Source: Ktedonobacteraceae bacterium (GTDB taxonomy: Bacteria > Chloroflexota > Ktedonobacteria > Ktedonobacterales > Ktedonobacteraceae). From it: DNA of 45,992 nucleotides. The stretch covers positions 1 through 45,992 of the forward strand of contig DASRBN010000029.1 in the NCBI GenBank assembly GCA_035653615.1, read 5' to 3'. The notes below the pieces were generated by a model. The model saw nothing but the letters and a program-made list of their open reading frames with translations, was not told where the DNA came from and searched no databases. Below are positions 42,137 through 45,992 of this stretch, piece by piece (the first letter of the stretch is position 1; the number at the start of each line of letters is the position of its first letter). The position numbers and the translations under genes were made by a program.

Positions 42137-45100
42137 TTACCTTGCTCTTCTTGCGCCGGTCATCATACGCTGCTTGAGGTTTTCCCGGCGGCGTTCCCCG
42201 CGCTCGTAACGCTCTTCAACGACCTCGCCTGTTTTGTTCTGCTCCACGTATTGCGCCATCGCGCCGACGGTGGGCGCCTCGTAGAGGACATAGGACGGCA
42301 GCGATTCGATCTGCAGCGCTTTTCTGAGGCGTCCGATCAAGTCGATACCCACCAGCGAGTTGCCACCCAGTTCGAAGAAATTATCATCAATGCCGATCTC
42401 GGCGACTCCCAGCAGTTCCATCCAGACGCTGGCGATGCGCCGTTCGAGATCGTTCCTTGGCGCCGCGTACTCGCTTGCCAGGGCCGGTCGTGGATGGAGT
42501 TCTCGGGTTTCCTGGCTCCTGCGCGTGTTCTGCAACATCGTTGCCGCCGTATACGAACGACTCAGTTCGACCAGCGCGCGGAAGTCCTGCGTTGAGACGA
42601 TCACCTGCGGGAAGCGCCGCGATAGCACACGTCGTAATGCCTCGGTTCCGCGCTCGAAATCGATGCCGAAGCGCCTGCGATTCTCACGGAAGAACGCCTG
42701 TGCTTCAGGATCATAGCCACTCAGGCCGGCTTCCCAGGCATTCCATTGCCACTCGCCCCAGTTGATGGCAACCGTCATACCATGCCACGCGAAATGACGA
42801 TGCGCGTAGGTATCGAGGAAGGCATTGGCGGCGCAGTAATCCACCTGTCCAGGCCCACCGCCTGTGATTGAGGTAATCGAAGAGAACAGCACCAGGAAAT
42901 CAAGCGAGAGTCCTTGCAGCACGTGCTCCAATACTCTTGTACCCTGTATTTTGGGAGCCAACACCTGTGCTGCCTGTGCTGCCGTCTTGAGCTGCATCAG
43001 GCCCACGCCTGGTACTCCGGCGGCATGCAGGACGCCATGAATGGCACCGAAGCAGCTGATTGCCTGCCGGATCACGGCCTGCATCTGCGCCTCGTCTGTG
43101 ACATCAGCCTGCATGACCAGCACCTCGGCCCCGAGTGCTTCAAGTTCCTGCACCTTGCGTATCTGTCGCCCAACTCCCTCTGTGTCTCCCCGTGTTTCAA
43201 GGATGCTGGCCCATTCGCTGCGCGGCGGCAGCCCTTTGCGCGCCGTTAAAATCAGCCTTGCCCGCACGGTACGCGCCAGGTATTCGGCCATTGCAAGCCC
43301 GATGCCGCCCAGCCCACCCGTGATGAGGTACACGCCGGCCTCCCGCAGTCTGCCAGGTTGTATCTGCTGCTCGGCCAGTCGCACGGGCTCGAAGCTCTGT
43401 ATCCAGCGCCGGTTGCCACGTAGCGCAACGACCGTTTGTTCTGGCGCGGCCAGCAGTTCTGTCGTCAATAATTGCAGCAACTCTTCTTCCTGCCAGCTTC
43501 CCGGCTCTGGCAGTGTAATATCGATACTGCGGCAGCTGATATGCGGGTATTCCTGGGGAATGACCTTGCAAGGGCCGATTACTGTGGCCTTCTCCTCGCA
43601 CAGTTGTTCGTTTCCGGTCACATCCTGCATATCATTGGAGATCACGTTGATCTGGCAACCCTCTATGTCCTGTTCTCCCAGGGCCTGTGCCAGGGCCAGC
43701 AGGCTATAGAAGCCGCGCTCCAGGATGGTTGCGAATCGCTCATCTTCCTTTTGCTGTTTTTGCGAGGGTACTCCGGTTTGTGTCTCTGTGAAGACAGTCC
43801 ATAGATGCACGATTCGCCGCGGTAATTTCCCTTCGGCGCGCAGGGCTTTCAGCAGCGCCTCGTAATCGCCTTTTGTCGCCGGGTGTACCATATATGCCTG
43901 CTCGTCCAGCCGGCGGAATCCCTCGCCGGGTATAACCGTGATGACTTGCTGCTCGTGTTCTTGAAGCTGGTGCATAATACGCCTGCCGGCGCCATGGTCA
44001 TCGAGGAACAGCAACCAGCAGTTGTTTTCCTTGCTCAAGTCCGCGCTTTCGGGCGGGGGAGCATATTTCCATCCCGGCAGGTAGAACCAGTCCTGCAGTT
44101 CTTCCATTTTCAAATTACTGAGCATTGCTCGCGGATCGTCTGAATCGATATGCTCATTGCGAGCCTGTCCTAAACGCCTGCGCGGCTCGATCCAGTAGCG
44201 TTGTCGCTCAAAGGGATAGGTGGGCAGGGCCAGCCGATGGCGCGATTCGCCGGCATAGAAGCCTTTCCAATCAATCGTGACACCTGTTAACCAGAGCTTG
44301 CCCAGTGTGGTGAGCAGCAGCGCCTGTTCGGATTGGCGCTCGTAGAGGGCTGGCAGAGTCGAGACCACGACCGGCATACGCTCGCTGCTGCCGGCAACCA
44401 CCTGCTGCTTGACAAAGGAACCGAGCACCGCCCCCACGCCAATTTCGACCAGTACCAGCTCGTGCTGTTGGAGGAGATGTGCGATGCCGTCGGAGAAGCG
44501 CACAGTCTGGCACATGTGCTGCCTCCAGTAGCCGGGATCGGTCGCCTGCTCGGCTGTGATCCAGGTGCCGGTGACGTTGGACACATAGGGAATCTGTGGC
44601 TCGTGCAGGTGTGCCTGTCGTGCCAGCCGGGTCAACTCTTCCTGAAGTGGTTCCAGCATCGAGGAATGGAAAGCATGGCTCGTCTCCACTCTGCGTGCCG
44701 CGATGCCCTGCCGGTTGAGACGCTGCTCGACCTGGGTGAGAGCCTCTGCAGGCCCGGCCAGCACGCACGTGTTGGGGGCATTGATGACGGCCAGGCAGAC
44801 CTGTTCATCCAGGTAGGGCTGGATGTCTTGCTCGGAGAGGGCCACCGCCAGCATCGCTCCTTCGGGCAGGTTCTGAATCATCTGCGCGCGGCGAGCTACC
44901 AGCAGTAAGGCATCCTGGAGCGAAAGCACTCCCGCAATGCAGGCGGCAACGTATTCGCCCTGGCTATAGCCAAGCATGGCCTGGGGATGCACTCCCCATT
45001 GCATTAAGAGTTGGGCCAGCGCGTACTCGATCACAAACATCAGTGGCTGCGCATAGCGGGTCTGTTTGAACGGCTCGAGAACAGGCGAGTTATTTCTGGG

Positions 45101-45992
45101 AGCATGTCCATTGCGTCCCATCAAAACTCGCAAATCCATTCCTGCTGCGCTGGCATGCCCGTTTTGGTGTTCGGACTGGTGGCCTTCAGGCTTTGGGTAA
45201 AGCAGTTCGCGTATATCCAGTTCCAGCAAGGGTTTGAGGATGGCGGCGCAGCGATCAACACTCTCACGGAAGACTGGCTCCTGTTCGTAGAGTTCCTGGG
45301 TCAGTCCAGGATATTGCTCGCCTACTCCCGCGAACAGGAAGGCCACCGGACGGTCACTGCGCTGCTCCACATGGCTCATCAGCGCATTATTTTTGTTGGT
45401 CTCCAGTAGATCAATAGCTTCCTCGCGGCTGCGGCATAGCAGCATGCGTCGCTGCTCGAAACGGCTGCGTCCCACCTGCAAAGTGTAGGCGATATCTGCC
45501 AGCGCGCTGTCTTCGTGTTCTTGCAGGTATTGCTTCAGGTTAGCTGTTGCTGTATCGAGAGCTGTGGCTGTGCGGGCCGAGAGGAGCAGGAGTTGCCAGG
45601 GACGCGAAGGGCCGGAAGGCGTTCGTGTCGGCGCCTCCTCCACGATCACGTGGACGTTCGTTCCGCCCAGCCCCAAAGAGTTGATTCCGGCGCGGCGAGG
45701 TGCGCTGCTCTGACGAGGCCAGGGAGCGAGTGCCGTGTTGACATAAAATGGACTATGTGCGAAGTCGATCTCTGGATTGGGCGACTGGAAATGCAGGCTG
45801 GCCGGAAGCTGGCCATGCTCTAAAGACAGCACGGTTTTGATCAACCCGGTGACCCCGGCGGCGCGATCCAGGTGGCCCAGATTGGTCTTGACCGAGCCGA
45901 TGGCACAGAAGCCGGTCTTGTTGGTCTGGCTGGCGAATGCTTTGGTCAGGGATGCGACTTCGATGGGGTCGCCCAGTTCGGTAGCGGTGCCA
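42137..45992 (-). CDS. Type I PKS module: (KS)-AT-KR-ACP, 5' end outside window
   Basis: About 1284 residues are visible; the frame stays open to the right edge. It starts within the ketosynthase (GTATELGDPIEVASLTKAF, then NLGHLDRAAG with the third catalytic residue). Acyltransferase follows with GYSQGE and SHAFH (malonyl-type), interrupted by a polar insert of about 50 residues rich in His/Asn/Gly. Next come a ketoreductase with TGGLGGIG and DYCAANAFLD (Tyr of YxxxN) and an ACP with FELGGNSLVG. The C-terminal tail is strongly basic (KQRMMTGARRAR). Domain content and order equal those of the next PKS gene. Whether this protein has further modules or a loading domain upstream cannot be seen. 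Confidence 0.95.
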   Translation of the reverse strand, partial: GTATELGDPIEVASLTKAFASQTNKTGFCAIGSVKTNLGHLDRAAGVTGLIKTVLSLEHGQLPASLHFQSPNPEIDFAHSPFYVNTALAPWPRQSSAPRRAGINSLGLGGTNVHVIVEEAPTRTPSGPSRPWQLLLLSARTATALDTATANLKQYLQEHEDSALADIAYTLQVGRSRFEQRRMLLCRSREEAIDLLETNKNNALMSHVEQRSDRPVAFLFAGVGEQYPGLTQELYEQEPVFRESVDRCAAILKPLLELDIRELLYPKPEGHQSEHQNGHASAAGMDLRVLMGRNGHAPRNNSPVLEPFKQTRYAQPLMFVIEYALAQLLMQWGVHPQAMLGYSQGEYVAACIAGVLSLQDALLLVARRAQMIQNLPEGAMLAVALSEQDIQPYLDEQVCLAVINAPNTCVLAGPAEALTQVEQRLNRQGIAARRVETSHAFHSSMLEPLQEELTRLARQAHLHEPQIPYVSNVTGTWITAEQATDPGYWRQHMCQTVRFSDGIAHLLQQHELVLVEIGVGAVLGSFVKQQVVAGSSERMPVVVSTLPALYERQSEQALLLTTLGKLWLTGVTIDWKGFYAGESRHRLALPTYPFERQRYWIEPRRRLGQARNEHIDSDDPRAMLSNLKMEELQDWFYLPGWKYAPPPESADLSKENNCWLLFLDDHGAGRRIMHQLQEHEQQVITVIPGEGFRRLDEQAYMVHPATKGDYEALLKALRAEGKLPRRIVHLWTVFTETQTGVPSQKQQKEDERFATILERGFYSLLALAQALGEQDIEGCQINVISNDMQDVTGNEQLCEEKATVIGPCKVIPQEYPHISCRSIDITLPEPGSWQEEELLQLLTTELLAAPEQTVVALRGNRRWIQSFEPVRLAEQQIQPGRLREAGVYLITGGLGGIGLAMAEYLARTVRARLILTARKGLPPRSEWASILETRGDTEGVGRQIRKVQELEALGAEVLVMQADVTDEAQMQAVIRQAISCFGAIHGVLHAAGVPGVGLMQLKTAAQAAQVLAPKIQGTRVLEHVLQGLSLDFLVLFSSITSITGGGPGQVDYCAANAFLDTYAHRHFAWHGMTVAINWGEWQWNAWEAGLSGYDPEAQAFFRENRRRFGIDFERGTEALRRVLSRRFPQVIVSTQDFRALVELSRSYTAATMLQNTRRSQETRELHPRPALASEYAAPRNDLERRIASVWMELLGVAEIGIDDNFFELGGNSLVGIDLIGRLRKALQIESLPSYVLYEAPTVGAMAQYVEQNKTGEVVEERYERGERRRENLKQRMMTGARRAR

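Noticed and set aside
37233-45992. Trans-AT polyketide synthase
   Set aside because: Both visible modules contain complete acyltransferase domains with GYSxGE and HAFH.

Overview
The window most likely comes from a Ktedonobacteria-type member of the Chloroflexota. The evidence is indirect: a serine/threonine kinase fused to an NB-ARC-type ATPase and a LuxR DNA-binding domain, an ECF sigma factor, several families of short dispersed palindromic repeats, and a large PKS/NRPS locus. No rRNA or tRNA gene is visible, so the assignment is inference from gene content.

Positions 1-12021 are ordinary accessory chromosome. They hold the N-terminus of an ECF sigma factor (minus), a deleted MFS transporter remnant, a 55-bp tandem repeat, a cardiolipin synthase, a YihY-type membrane protein, the kinase-ATPase-LuxR regulator, an unusual Trp-heptad coiled-coil protein, and a run of small envelope or stress-type proteins (LURP-one-like, DUF1269, a 4-TM protein, DUF6325-like, SHOCT). 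A DinB-like protein closes this part. Intergenic spaces here carry copies of a short repeat with core TTAGAACRCRCTRTTTT, often as inverted pairs about 140-150 bp apart.

Positions 12018-45992 look like one biosynthetic locus, cut off by the right edge. On the minus strand at the left are a gene of unknown function, a LanB-type dehydratase-family protein and, translationally coupled upstream of it, a 67-residue hydrophobic peptide. Divergent from them is a plus-strand operon (16119-25237): a two-gene ABC-2 exporter, a two-gene MacB/FtsX-type ABC system, an MbtH-like protein, a type II thioesterase, an R2-like di-iron protein, and the SbnA/SbnB pair that makes L-2,3-diaminopropionate (Dap). A 22-bp hairpin at 25290-25345 separates this operon from the converging minus-strand megasynthase operon.

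Read in the direction of transcription, the minus-strand operon contains a PKS (KS-AT-KR-ACP, truncated by the window), a second PKS (KS-AT-KR-ACP), the four hydroxymalonyl-ACP genes (FkbK-, FkbJ-, FkbI- and FkbH-like, with no O-methyltransferase seen), an NRPS C-A-T module, and a last NRPS C-A-T-reductase module. The two A domains have almost the same specificity code (DIWEITADDK and DIWEVTADDK), which resembles codes I recall for diamino acids and fits the Dap genes.

The simplest model is a polyketide built with hydroxymalonate, extended by two diamino acids and released reductively as an aldehyde or alcohol. If both residues are Dap, the terminal aldehyde could close onto the free beta-amine of the preceding Dap to give a seven-membered 1,4-diazepine imine. 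This is a prediction from gene order and motifs, not a demonstrated product. Three dispersed repeat families have also inserted in frame into coding sequence of this locus.
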